A stretch of 64,000 nt of DNA, from positions 80,753 through 144,752 of the forward strand of contig DFCS01000016.1 in the NCBI GenBank assembly GCA_002367105.1, in the 5' to 3' direction. The position numbers were made by a program, and so were the translations under genes. The DNA comes from Hungatella sp. UBA3048. Lineage in GTDB: Bacteria; Bacillota; Clostridia; Lachnospirales; Lachnospiraceae. The notes under the pieces are model-generated. The model ran no database searches. It was not told where the DNA came from and was given only the letters and a program-made list of their open reading frames with translations. Position 1 is the stretch's first letter; every line of letters starts with the position of its first letter. Shown here piece after piece: positions 9,301 to 17,090 of this stretch.

Positions 9301-9740
9301 ATCTGTTTAACAACGTAGCATCATTATGTGTAGCGGTTGCAGCAGGTGAAGAAACAGAAGCTGACGTTTCTGTGAAGAAATTTGCAAATAAGAAAGAGGC
9401 TTGCCGCGGAGAGCTGGTAGAGTTTACTATCGTGGTTTCAAATGCAGGCCCGGCAGATGCTCAGAATGTTGTTTTAACAGATAGCCTGGCAAACATTCTT
9501 AAAAAACCGATGTTTTCACTGGATGATGGGTTTGCTTTCCAGCCATGGCCGGGAAGTGTTAACTTAGGCACAATACCAGCAGGCACCTCAAGAGTCGTTC
9601 TTATAAAAGGATGCATACGGCAAACATGTTCTTGTAAAATAATTAATACAGCACAAGTCAGTTCAACAACACCAGATCCAGATCTTAATAATAATACCTC
9701 GACAGCTTGTATATTAATTTTAAAATGTTGTGACGATTGA
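6384..9740 (+). CDS. DUF11 tandem-repeat protein with SdrD-B-like N-terminus, no signal peptide
   Basis: An 1118-residue beta-rich protein. Residues 1-70 resemble an SdrD/Cna-B fold (GRIIFDRNRSATIDAGDSGI, then DAAGNYAFINVPNGSYRIVE). Residues about 140-355 look like a jelly-roll module. Residues 358-483 form a divergent DUF11 domain, and from 492 five DUF11 repeats of 124-127 residues run to the end. There is no signal peptide, sorting motif or membrane anchor, and it ends in a Cys-containing tail (CILILKCCDD). Leaderless DUF11 proteins occur in spore-formers, so a spore-surface role is possible but inferred. AAAGGAGTG precedes the ATG, and the gene stands alone with its own terminator. Confidence 0.88.
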   Translation: MATVSGRIIFDRNRSATIDAGDSGIANVPVVLQNITTGARLVVLTDAAGNYAFINVPNGSYRIVEAYGTAGGVATPGDFTLATPGPVPTAATPPISFVANPPTGSTNLDCLTPNTIFITVTGADVTNQNILNGPVIYTPIATILDPCTTVSNTNLITDAENGTFGFFPPGTPANTGPAVAPYPNVTPDFTYVVPDPTKFTPIDGEYTVQNIMTDAMSNVIGAWWRIADHTTGNETGRMMVVNGFNPGAVFFRSTVPVTPNTNFLFSTWILNLFKVTGFPPAQLGVRILDQNGNVLFQQALGVEIPVNTNAPEWKQIGTVINSMNNTQITVEFFSEGEAVVGNDYAIDDVALQEILVPIFTPVKSGSTFTANVGDIVTYTVKLTNTCTSPLTDVFFEDNIPNGLLFIPESVTVNGVPEPGVDPNIGFPLPDIPGGSVTEVTFQVRVEGIPNPNPAINTATINYSYTPVEGGIPGAFSEESNPVPLMVEELPVEADIAVVKQSNQVIAVPGEPFSYTITVNNFGPSASENVLLMDSIPSSILSPMYSIDGGVTFNPWPGFLSLGTLPAGAERIIIIRGTVSPDATGVISNTAVVSSTTPDPNPENNTSTLETPVSAVEADIAVEKQSNQAVASPGEPFSYTIIVNNFGPNAAENVLLMDSIPSSILNPVYSIDGGVTFNPWPGFLNLGTLPVGAERVIIIRGTVSPDATGVISNTAIVSSTTPDPNPENNTSTLETPVSAVEADIAVEKQSNQAIAIPGEPLNYTIVVENFGPNAAEDVLLMDSIPNSILNPEYSIDGGITFNPWPGFLDLGTLLAGAERIIIIRGTVSPTAAGIIINTATVSSPTPDPNPENNTSTTETPILTPARADVSITKTARPNPVAPGEMITFTLVVSNAGPNTAENVIVNDNISPSITEPVFSIDGGATFNPWLGSLNIGALPAGESRTIIIRGTVAESASGCINNTAIAISATPDPNLFNNVASLCVAVAAGEETEADVSVKKFANKKEACRGELVEFTIVVSNAGPADAQNVVLTDSLANILKKPMFSLDDGFAFQPWPGSVNLGTIPAGTSRVVLIKGCIRQTCSCKIINTAQVSSTTPDPDLNNNTSTACILILKCCDD
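7857..8975 (+). repeat. Three near-identical in-frame tandem repeats (372, 372 and 375 bp)
   Basis: Copies start at the EAD codons at 7857, 8229 and 8601, exactly 372 bp apart, and encode 124-residue DUF11 units. By eye, the second half of copies 1 and 2 differs at only a handful of positions over about 120 bp. Units 4 (8976-9356) and 5 (9357-9740) are much more divergent. The pattern indicates recent expansion of the central repeats and a likely hotspot for copy-number change. Confidence 0.9.
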
Positions 9741-9785
9741 TCTTGCTGCTCTTCCTGTTAAGATGCAGAGGATGAAATAAGTTCA

Positions 9786-9819
9786 TACCGCCAGCCTTCA
9801 GTGGTTGGCGGTAATTTTA
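9786..9819 (+). terminator. Terminator hairpin after the DUF11 gene
   Basis: TACCGCCA (9786-9793) and TGGCGGTA (9806-9813) form an 8-bp stem with a 12-nt loop, followed by ATTTTAT. It lies between the convergent DUF11 and sugar-dehydrogenase-like genes. Confidence 0.7.
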
Positions 9820-9822
9820 TAT

Positions 9823-11238
9823 TCATGAAATAATTTCAAAAACAGTACCTTGGTAATGATCTGCTACTTTCATAGATCCATAGACCCCTAAATATAGCCT
9901 GGTTTGATCCAGATTTGTTCCCAAGCTAACAAAATAAGCTGATTTAGAACCAAAATCATAATCAATATCTATCACACTAAAATCCTGGAGTTTACAATCT
10001 GCCCTTACCATGCTATAAGCGAGAGCCCCTCTGACAGGCGGCGGAGCTCCATCATTCTTTGCAAGATCAGTAAACACAACACTCCCTGCTAAATCCGGGA
10101 TTTCATTTCCCATGTATGGCTTGACACCGGTAAGCGCAGTTGCCCCAAACTTATCAGGCCGGGGATCTTGGTGAAAATAACTGATAAGAGGAGGTAAGCG
10201 TTTTACCGATGTTGTTATTGTTTCATCGTAATAAGCAATTATTTTTTCATTCAAAGCTGGATTTGCAGTGCAGTTACTTACGACTGAAGTAGGCAGAGCA
10301 CCCTCCCAGCCACGCCAGCCAAAGTTAATAAATCCTTCCTGCTCAGGCTCGGTATTCATCATCGAAGATGGGATAAGCTTAGTGACCGGTATGGGTTTAT
10401 AATCAATGAATGAAAAAATCGACTCTACCAGATCCTGTCCCACATTCCCAACGTATTTGACATATTGACTGTTAAACCTTTGAAATGAAATGCCCGTTAT
10501 ATTGCGGACTCCTTTTGCAATAACCGTAAGCGCCTCCTGATAGGGTACAGGAAGCTCCTGAAAGCGTGTAATTACCGGTGGGGCATCATTCAATGTATTT
10601 ACCGCCACATCAATTTCAATTATTTTACCGGCAACTTCCATATTATCCTGGCTTAAATTAAATGGATCGAAGCCTGCTCCGCCATCTCCGGTTGTTAAAA
10701 CAAGCTTTCCTGTTTCAGGTGAAAAATTTAAGCTGTTAACTCCATTATGATTTAGATACGGTCGTCTTATACTAAGTAATTTACGGCGTTTTTGAGGCTG
10801 GACATTGGATTGAAAGATCCATTCTTCGACTGTATCAATGTGATTATATTGCGTTTCCCTATTTATCCACTTTAAGTTCAAGGTTGCAGGGGCACATGGA
10901 TCAGGCTTAAAAGATGATGGTTGAGCACCTGGACCTTGCGATCCGGCAACTGAGTAATGAAGGTAAAACAGGCCATTCTTATTAAAGTCGGGATGAAATG
11001 CTAATCCCAGAAGTCCGCGTTCATCATATCCGCCGGAAGAACCCCCCAGTTCTAAAACTCTCGGTCGAATATCTAAAAAAGTTTCTATAGCTCCGTCTCC
11101 GATGTAAAAGATTTCTCCGACCTGGGTTGCAATAAATAATCGTTCTGTATTATCACCCGGAAGTATGGCTGTTTTTAAAACAGTGGGTAGATTTATATTA
11201 CCTACTAATGGCTGTAAATGAACCTTAACGTTTACCAA
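9823..11238 (-). CDS. PQQ-type glucose/sorbosone dehydrogenase-like beta-propeller protein
   Basis: A 471-residue protein with features of the GSDH/HHIP propeller family: DERGLLGLAFHPDFNKNGLFYLHYS near residue 95, then HNGVNSLNFSPETGKLVLTTGDGG. A propeller blade sequence VGNVGQDLVESI and INFGWRGWEG follow. Canonical members are periplasmic and use PQQ to oxidise aldoses, but no signal peptide is present and PQQ use is doubtful in an anaerobe. The start is a TTG, forced by an in-frame TAG a few codons upstream, with GGGG about 9 nt before it. It converges on the DUF11 gene. It may be a structural or lectin-like propeller. Confidence 0.8.
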   Translation of the reverse strand: MVNVKVHLQPLVGNINLPTVLKTAILPGDNTERLFIATQVGEIFYIGDGAIETFLDIRPRVLELGGSSGGYDERGLLGLAFHPDFNKNGLFYLHYSVAGSQGPGAQPSSFKPDPCAPATLNLKWINRETQYNHIDTVEEWIFQSNVQPQKRRKLLSIRRPYLNHNGVNSLNFSPETGKLVLTTGDGGAGFDPFNLSQDNMEVAGKIIEIDVAVNTLNDAPPVITRFQELPVPYQEALTVIAKGVRNITGISFQRFNSQYVKYVGNVGQDLVESIFSFIDYKPIPVTKLIPSSMMNTEPEQEGFINFGWRGWEGALPTSVVSNCTANPALNEKIIAYYDETITTSVKRLPPLISYFHQDPRPDKFGATALTGVKPYMGNEIPDLAGSVVFTDLAKNDGAPPPVRGALAYSMVRADCKLQDFSVIDIDYDFGSKSAYFVSLGTNLDQTRLYLGVYGSMKVADHYQGTVFEIIS

Positions 11239-11334
11239 TGTCCAAACCCCATTCTAATCATTTTTTAATAAAATATGAATAGAAATATTATATTAGTACA
11301 AGATTTAACATGAAGTAAGTATGTTTATGGGGGC

Positions 11335-11757
11335 CTAAAGTTCTAATTCATCATCGATATATTCGCAGCAAGTTGGAATTGGTGAATTCGTATCATAGGC
11401 CATGCATGCATCATGGTAATAATCCAGCTTTCGATCAATCAGACGAAGATGTTTTTTAAGATCTTCGATTTGATTTAAAATATCTTCTTTATGATTTTCT
11501 AACATACCGTTACGGGTATGAAGGGTTTGATTGCCTTCATTTTGCCAGTCCGTAAATTGCTTTATTTTCTTAATAGGCATTCCAGTATTCTTAAGGCAGC
11601 ATATAAGGGAAAGCATTTCCATATCATCCTTTGTAAAAATACGGTTGCCTGATTTATCCCTTTTCACGTTAGAGAGCAGCCCTTCGCGGTCATAGTATCG
11701 TAATGTATAGATTGTCAGATTCATTTTTTTTGCGGCTTGTGCTATAGTGTAGTTCAC
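11335..11757 (-). CDS. MerR-family transcriptional regulator
   Basis: A 140-residue MerR protein. The winged helix at residues 1-70 has YTIAQAAKKMNLTIYTLRYYDREGLL and the wing around RIFTKDDMEMLSLICCL. A coiled-coil dimerisation helix to about residue 120 follows, and then a short tail with two Cys (PTCCEY). I place the start at GTG 11757, with GAGGTGAT 5 nt upstream, rather than at the ATG/GTG codons lying within that Shine-Dalgarno. It is divergent from the flavin reductase gene, whose promoter has the MerR hallmark 19-bp spacer. This is the AdhR/YraB-like group, often activated by aldehydes or quinones; the inducer is unknown. Confidence 0.9.
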   Translation of the reverse strand: MNYTIAQAAKKMNLTIYTLRYYDREGLLSNVKRDKSGNRIFTKDDMEMLSLICCLKNTGMPIKKIKQFTDWQNEGNQTLHTRNGMLENHKEDILNQIEDLKKHLRLIDRKLDYYHDACMAYDTNSPIPTCCEYIDDELEL

Positions 11758-11900
11758 GTTCATCACCTCAAATAGTTTTGTATATCTATTATACTGCTTA
11801 CACTTAGCTCCAGGTCAAGGATAATTATGAAAAATATCGGGATTGTCATATATAATAAGATATTGTCGTAAATTGTAAAAATAATTTTTTATTTAGACTA

Positions 11901-11931
11901 TTGACCTACATATAAGTGTTGGGTCTATACT
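11901..11931 (+). promoter_or_regulatory. MerR-type promoter with 19-bp spacer
   Basis: TTGACC (11901-11906) and TATACT (11926-11931) are separated by 19 bp, the over-long spacer that MerR activators correct by twisting DNA. The spacer holds an imperfect dyad with arms GACCTACA and TGTTGGGTC. It points toward the flavin reductase gene, 32 bp upstream of its start codon. Confidence 0.78.
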
Positions 11932-11962
11932 TTCCGTATAGCAAAGAAAGGAGTGTGGATTT

Positions 11963-12589
11963 ATGAAGGTAATAGCAATTAATGGCAGTCCACGTAAAAA
12001 CGGTAATACAAATCAGGCACTTAAGATAATGGCAGATGAGTTGGAGCAGCAGGGGATAGAAGTTGAGATCATTCAAATTGGTCATATGGATATCCACGGG
12101 TGCATTCACTGCGGATACTGTTGGACCTCCGAAGAAAATCACTGTGTTTTTAAAGATGATATTGTCAATGAAACTGCAAAAAAGCTGCGGGAGGCAGACG
12201 GCTTCATCCTTGGATCCCCGACTTATTATGCAGGAATAGCAGGAACTATGAAAGCCTTTTTAGATAGGGTATTTTTCACAAGCTCAGGTTACTTCAAATA
12301 TAAAGTTGCAACTTCCATTTCCGTTGTAAGACGTGCAGGCGGTGTGGATGTAGTACATCAGCTTAATAACTATCTTAATTTAGCCCAGACTGTAATACCG
12401 CCATCCCAATACTGGACAGTAGCGTATGGCATGGATAAAGGAGAAGTTATTCAGGACGGGGAAGGAATCCAGACTATCCGAAAAAACGCCAGGTCAATGG
12501 CCTGGTTGCTTAAGATCATTGATGCGGGAAAAGAGAACACACCTGTCCCTGTAGAAGAAGGCCATGTTATGACTAACTTTATACGATAA
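11963..12589 (+). CDS. NAD(P)H-dependent FMN reductase / iron-sulfur flavoprotein-like oxidoreductase
   Basis: A 208-residue flavodoxin-fold reductase. The FMN phosphate loop is GSPRKNGNTNQAL near residue 8. HGCIHCGYCW around residues 46-55 gives a C-x2-C-x2-C cluster as in iron-sulfur flavoproteins and the azoreductase/NfsA-like group, and GSPTYYAGIAGTMKAFLDR is the second flavin loop. It probably reduces quinones, nitro compounds or similar electrophiles. AAAGGAG stands 9 nt before the ATG. The MerR promoter immediately upstream makes it the likely single target of the divergent regulator. Confidence 0.9.
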   Translation: MKVIAINGSPRKNGNTNQALKIMADELEQQGIEVEIIQIGHMDIHGCIHCGYCWTSEENHCVFKDDIVNETAKKLREADGFILGSPTYYAGIAGTMKAFLDRVFFTSSGYFKYKVATSISVVRRAGGVDVVHQLNNYLNLAQTVIPPSQYWTVAYGMDKGEVIQDGEGIQTIRKNARSMAWLLKIIDAGKENTPVPVEEGHVMTNFIR

Positions 12590-12658
12590 GAAATCAAAGA
12601 GGAACATTATTGCAAGATGATTATGTCAGCCAGATAAAAATTTCAGGAGGTCAGCACT

Positions 12659-12885
12659 ATGCAGAAATTAATTCCACATTTATGGTATGACAAAGAAGCC
12701 ATGGAAGCAGCCATATGATTGCCATGGATCATGGACTAGGCGGGGATTTTACGTTTAATGAAGCATTTTCTTTTATGATCCCTTGCGCAGACCAGGCGGA
12801 AATCGATTATTTCTGGGATAAGCTTTCCTTTGGTCCAGAGGCCGAGCAATGCGGATGGGTGAAGGTCCAGTTTGGTATATCATAG
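12659..12885 (+). pseudogene. Degraded PhnB-like VOC protein
   Basis: AGGAGG precedes ATG 12659, which opens a typical PhnB/3-demethylubiquinone-methyltransferase-like N-terminus (QKLIPHLWYDKEAMEAA) and stops at 12716 after 19 residues. A shifted frame from 12715 then encodes 56 residues with the family's later motifs (FNEAFSFMIPC, IDYFWDKLS, EAEQCGWVKVQFG), ending at 12883. About 35 residues in the middle and the C-terminal helix are missing, so an internal deletion with a frameshift is likely. The rest of the gap 12590-13211 holds only a terminator hairpin and the helD leader. Confidence 0.72.
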
Positions 12886-13040
12886 CTTGGTCAGTCAATG
12901 CTTAAGAATACTGCTGTCAGCATTGAATTTTTCGGTTTATGCATAACTGGAAAGAAAGCCGATTTATAACAGCAGCGTCATGCAACAGGCTTTGCTGTTC
13001 AGGCTGGGCCTGCATTTTATAAAAAATAGCATAAATAAAA

Positions 13041-13078
13041 GAAAGGTGATTGTGCGTCTGCGCAGTCACCTTTCTCTT
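13041..13078 (+). terminator. Terminator-like hairpin upstream of the HelD gene
   Basis: GAAAGGTGA (13041-13049) pairs with TCACCTTTC (13066-13074), with an inner TGCG/CGCA and a T/C-rich tail. It probably ends the transcript of the reductase and the dead VOC gene. Confidence 0.65.
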
Positions 13079-13211
13079 TCCGCCTTTATTATAACACATA
13101 CAGCCTGCCACAACAAGACTGTTTTTCTGATTCGGGTTGTGCTAGACTATTTTGAATAACGGTTTAGGAAATGAGTTTTCTGCCGATTCTATAAGAGAGG
13201 TGGTATTTGTT

Positions 13212-15392
13212 ATGGAAGATAACCGGACGGAATTAGAATTTGAAAAGAGCAGGTTAGAACAAACCATTGCTTTAGCGAAAAAGCAGCTGGATCAAGCAAG
13301 AGAGCGCAATGAAGAGAATAAGTCGGCCATAATTTCTGCCAAAAAAGAGCTGCGTGAGAATACGTCTCACTCCATAGCCAATCTATGGAGCAGCGAAGGT
13401 TTTGAAGCCCTTGCTGCCTTAAACCAGTATGCAAATCCGATCACAGATAAAATCGCCGATTATGAAGCGGTAGAAAACAAAATCCTGTTGCTGGAGAAAA
13501 TGATCCAATCCCCTTATTTTGCCCGGATTGATTTCAAGTTTGATGATGAAGATGATTTCGAAAATATCTACATCGGACGCACCTCTCTAAAGAGAGATGA
13601 GACAAATGAATTTTTTATTTATGACTGGAGATCACCCATAGCAAGCGTCTTTTACCGGTTTGTATTGGGGCAGGTATTTTATGATGCCCCTGGCGGAAGG
13701 ATCACAGGAGAGGTTGATTTAAAGCGCCAGTATGAAATCAGCAAAGGGGAGCTGGAGTATTATTTCGATGCAGACGTACAGATTGTGGATGAATTTTTAA
13801 GGAAGCTGTTATCCCAGAATACTTCTCCTAAGATGAAAACGATTGTAGAAACCATTCAAAGGGAACAGGATATTGTTATCCGGGATATGGAAAATGACTT
13901 AATGATGGTACAGGGTGTGGCAGGAAGCGGCAAGACGTCCATTGCTCTTCACAGGGCAGCTTACCTGATGTACCAGGGCCTTTCCTCAAAGCTGACCGCT
14001 GATAATATATTGATAATTTCACCGAACTCATTGTTTGAGCAGTATATTTCCAATGTATTGCCAGAGCTTGGAGAAGAACATGTTGTATCGGTGGTATTTG
14101 AAGATATTATTGCTTCTGTGCTGAAGAATGAGCAAGTACAATCGAGAAATCAATTTTTGGAAAACCTGATCTCTAATACTCAATACAGGGATATTATAAA
14201 AAGCAGCATTGAATTTAAAACATCCCGCCAGTTTTTGGAGATATTGGATCGGTTCATTGACGATCTGCCCTACAAATGGATGAACTTTGAGGATATCTGC
14301 TATGACGGTGAGTGTATCATAAGCGGAGAGATGATAAAAGAGAAAGTATTATCCGGAATTAACGAAACTCCTCTGGGTATGAGATTAAAGCTGATAGGGG
14401 AATATATTTTGGAAATGATCAGCGAGTCAAAGAAATACCGCTTAAAACAATCAGAGAAAATTCTTTTGAAAGAAGAGATGTTAAAATTCATGGAACTTGA
14501 TATTAAGAGGGTTTATCAAAAGCTGTTCCATGACAAAGAATATTTTTACAGTCTGGCAGAAGGGATAGAGCTTCCCGGCTGCATGGACCACATTTTAATG
14601 TTCACCCAGGAAAATTTAGATACCAATATGCTATACTATGATGACGCAACGGTTCTCACTTATTTGAATATAAAAATATACGGGATCAATAAATATAAGA
14701 CCATTAAGCAAGTAGTAATTGATGAAGCACAGGATTACTATCCTCTCCATTTTGAAATCTTTCACCTGCTGTTTTCAAAATCGAAATTAACAATCCTGGG
14801 GGATATCAACCAGACACTGGAAAAGAGGGAAGACTTATCCCTGTACCAGTTGATCAGAAAAATCTTCAACAAGAAAAAATCTTCCCTTGTTACTATGGAC
14901 AAAAGCTTTCGGTGCACAAATGAAATTTTAAATTATGGCTTAAAATTCCTTGAGCAATGTACAGAAATAAAGAGTTTCAACCGAAAAGGAGATGAACCCC
15001 GGTTATATGCGGCGAAGGATGAAGCATCATATCATGACTTGATTGTATCAGAAGTGAATTCCTGCCTGGATATGGGGTATCAGTCAATCGGATTAATCTG
15101 TAAAACTGAAAAAAGTGCCCGTTTCCTCTTTGAGTGCTTAAAGGACAAAGCTGATGTCCAATTAATTAAGAGTGAAAGCACAACAGATTTACAAGGCGTT
15201 TTCGTGATACCGGTCTATATGTCCAAAGGGCTTGAGTTTGATGCAGTTTTAATATGTGATGCTGATGCTGAAACTTACCACAGCCAGGATGATAAAAAAC
15301 TATTATATATTGCCTGTACAAGGGCACTGCATAGACTCAACTTATTCTGTAACGGAGAAGCAAGTCCGTTATTGGACGAAAGGAAATCGTAA
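13212..15392 (+). CDS. helD: HelD-like UvrD/Rep-type ATPase (RNA polymerase recycling factor)
   Basis: A 726-residue superfamily-1 helicase-like protein. A long N-terminal antiparallel coiled coil (about residues 1-60) precedes a split RecA ATPase with Walker A GVAGSGKT near residue 235 and Walker B DEAQD at 504-508. MDKSFRCTNEI and SKGLEFDAVLI are motifs IV and V, and YIACTRALHRL is motif VI. The coiled coil plus FIYDWRSPIASVFYRF match HelD, which inserts into RNA polymerase channels and removes it from DNA. ATG 13212 follows GAGAGGTGG; an upstream in-frame TTG (13152) lacks a site. DUF4256 follows after 15 nt, probably in the same transcript. Confidence 0.92.
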   Translation: MEDNRTELEFEKSRLEQTIALAKKQLDQARERNEENKSAIISAKKELRENTSHSIANLWSSEGFEALAALNQYANPITDKIADYEAVENKILLLEKMIQSPYFARIDFKFDDEDDFENIYIGRTSLKRDETNEFFIYDWRSPIASVFYRFVLGQVFYDAPGGRITGEVDLKRQYEISKGELEYYFDADVQIVDEFLRKLLSQNTSPKMKTIVETIQREQDIVIRDMENDLMMVQGVAGSGKTSIALHRAAYLMYQGLSSKLTADNILIISPNSLFEQYISNVLPELGEEHVVSVVFEDIIASVLKNEQVQSRNQFLENLISNTQYRDIIKSSIEFKTSRQFLEILDRFIDDLPYKWMNFEDICYDGECIISGEMIKEKVLSGINETPLGMRLKLIGEYILEMISESKKYRLKQSEKILLKEEMLKFMELDIKRVYQKLFHDKEYFYSLAEGIELPGCMDHILMFTQENLDTNMLYYDDATVLTYLNIKIYGINKYKTIKQVVIDEAQDYYPLHFEIFHLLFSKSKLTILGDINQTLEKREDLSLYQLIRKIFNKKKSSLVTMDKSFRCTNEILNYGLKFLEQCTEIKSFNRKGDEPRLYAAKDEASYHDLIVSEVNSCLDMGYQSIGLICKTEKSARFLFECLKDKADVQLIKSESTTDLQGVFVIPVYMSKGLEFDAVLICDADAETYHSQDDKKLLYIACTRALHRLNLFCNGEASPLLDERKS

Positions 15393-15407
15393 AGGAGGAA
15401 AAAAGCC

Positions 15408-15950
15408 ATGTCAAATGAAGAACTGTTAAGCATATTGAAGAAACGGTTTTTAGAAAATATGAACCGCCATAAAGCTCTTGAGTGGGATCAGGTGCAGGAA
15501 AGGCTGGAAGAAAACTCGGATAAACTCCGGTCACTTCTTGAAATGGAAAGTACCGGGGGAGAACCGGATGTTGTTGTATTGGATGAAACAAGGGATGAAT
15601 ATGTTTTTTATGACTGTTCTGCAGAAAGTCCAAGTGGCCGCAGAAATATTTGTTATGATCAAGAAGGCCAGGAGGAGAGGGAAAGAAAAGGTGTGTATCC
15701 GGAAGGCAATGCCGTTGGTATGGCGGCTGCCATGGGCATTGAACTTTTAACGGAGGATCAATACCGGGAACTTCAGAAATGGGGGGATTTCGATAGAAAG
15801 ACATCTAGCTGGGTGAAGACGGCATACGAGATCAGAAAACTTGGAGGTGCAGTATTTGCAGATTTCCGCTACGGTCATGTTTTCCTATATCATAACAGTG
15901 CGCCCTGCTTTTATGGCAGCAGGGGATTTCGGGGCTGCTTTAAGGTGTGA
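15408..15950 (+). CDS. DUF4256 family protein
   Basis: A 180-residue soluble protein matching DUF4256 over its full length, with a helical N-terminus and LEWDQVQERL. The family core contains the ESPSGRRNICYD stretch, EGNAVGMAAAMGIELLTEDQYRELQ and a conserved C-terminal FADFRYGHVFLYHNSA. The function is unknown; the core suggests a compact alpha/beta enzyme-like fold. AAAGGAGG lies upstream of the ATG, and the gene follows helD by 15 nt, so it is probably cotranscribed. No membrane or export signal is visible. Confidence 0.88.
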   Translation: MSNEELLSILKKRFLENMNRHKALEWDQVQERLEENSDKLRSLLEMESTGGEPDVVVLDETRDEYVFYDCSAESPSGRRNICYDQEGQEERERKGVYPEGNAVGMAAAMGIELLTEDQYRELQKWGDFDRKTSSWVKTAYEIRKLGGAVFADFRYGHVFLYHNSAPCFYGSRGFRGCFKV

Positions 15951-16055
15951 ATTTATGACTATTGCAGATAAGAAAATTGTATAATCAGCTTAATCGGTGG
16001 AGGCATAAATTGGCATTGAGCATATCTGCTGGTATATTTTGTGAGGTAAAGTAAA

Positions 16056-16793
16056 ATGAATCAAATAATTATGTTAGATATAAATTTTCAACATCAGAAT
16101 GAAACCCGGACCCTCCATCCGGTTTTATTATTAAGCGCCAATGATGTTGTTCTTGTGGACTGCGGATATCCAGGTTTCCTGCCTTTATTAGAGGATGAGA
16201 TGAAATCAAAGGGAATTAATCCGGGTTCCTTAACTAAGGTATTGATCACTCACCATGACGACGACCATATGGGAGCTTTATTTGAATTAAAGGAAAAATA
16301 TCCTGAGATTAAGGTCGTGGCAGGCCGCACGGAAAGCAGGTATATCTCCGGTGAGAAAAAATCTCTGCGCTTGTTACAGGCGGAAGAAATGTTGAATGTA
16401 ATGCCGGAAGAGCAAAGGCCTTTTGGTATTCAATTCTGTGAATCCTTAAGAAGAGTCAAACCTGTTTCCGTTGACATAGAGGTTAAGGATGGGGAACATT
16501 TTGACTGGGCAGGTGGCTGTGAGATTATAGAGACTCCGGGGCATATGCCGGGACATATTTCCTTATATCTTAAGGAAAGCAGTTCCGTTATCACAGGAGA
16601 TGCCGCAGTTATTGAGGGCAATCAACTGGTCATCGCAAATCCGCAGTTTACCCTGGATATGGAGGCGGCAAAAGCTTCCCTTCATAAACTGATATCTCTG
16701 GATGCAGACCGCTATTATTGCTATCATGGAGGGATATTTGAAAACCTTACAGACTTAGCATTTAAAACACAGCGTATTGATAAACTTGTATAG
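16056..16793 (+). CDS. Metallo-beta-lactamase-fold hydrolase
   Basis: A 245-residue MBL-fold protein. The metal motif is HHDDDHMG near residue 67 (H-x-D-D-H type) and a second His lies in ETPGHMPGHISLY near residue 158. TGDAAV provides the bridging Asp near residue 177, and the last ligand is in YCYHGG near residue 226. These ligands support a binuclear Zn or Fe hydrolase such as a lactonase, glyoxalase II-like enzyme or thioesterase. The substrate is not evident. There is no signal peptide, and an intergenic gap separates it from the gene before, with a terminator 140 bp after it. Confidence 0.9.
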   Translation: MNQIIMLDINFQHQNETRTLHPVLLLSANDVVLVDCGYPGFLPLLEDEMKSKGINPGSLTKVLITHHDDDHMGALFELKEKYPEIKVVAGRTESRYISGEKKSLRLLQAEEMLNVMPEEQRPFGIQFCESLRRVKPVSVDIEVKDGEHFDWAGGCEIIETPGHMPGHISLYLKESSSVITGDAAVIEGNQLVIANPQFTLDMEAAKASLHKLISLDADRYYCYHGGIFENLTDLAFKTQRIDKLV

Positions 16794-16934
16794 GGTGCGG
16801 ACTTCCTATTGGTTAAATCCGACTACATTTCCAGCGCAGTCTCATTAATTCCTGAAAGCCTGATCATTATAAAGGGAGGAAAGCTATCTTTGGGATGTGA
16901 TCCCAGTATGAAACGACCGGACCATTATAGATAA

Positions 16935-16984
16935 GGGCTGCGTTTATTGGAGGTAATTATGACCAGTAAACGCGGCCTTTTTTT
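16935..16984 (+). terminator. Strong Rho-independent terminator
   Basis: The arm at 16935-16950 (GGGCTGCGTTTATTGG) pairs with the arm at 16963-16977 (CCAGTAAACGCGGCC) with two internal mismatches, followed by TTTTTTT. It ends the metallo-hydrolase transcript. The 16794-16934 stretch before it holds only a small TGGGAT/ATCCCA dyad. Confidence 0.85.
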
Positions 16985-17061
16985 GTATTGAAATTGGAAA
17001 TGACAGGGTGTTACAGAAATAACATAAATATGCATTTTTATGCATGACGTGTTACTCTATG

Positions 17062-17090
17062 TTGAAATATGTCGGTTTTTGTGGTAAATT
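17062..17090 (+). promoter_or_regulatory. Promoter of the GGDEF-EAL gene
   Basis: TTGAAA (17062-17067), a 17-bp spacer and TAAATT (17085-17090). The -35 is embedded in TGTTGAAATATGTC, a 14-bp string that recurs exactly at the promoter of the diguanylate cyclase unit at 31154-31167. Confidence 0.6.

Noticed and set aside
6563..9313. Several long open frames on the minus strand inside the DUF11 gene
   Set aside because: They mirror the repeat unit's codon pattern, lack ribosome sites and resemble one another only because the + strand repeats do. The + frame has clear domains.
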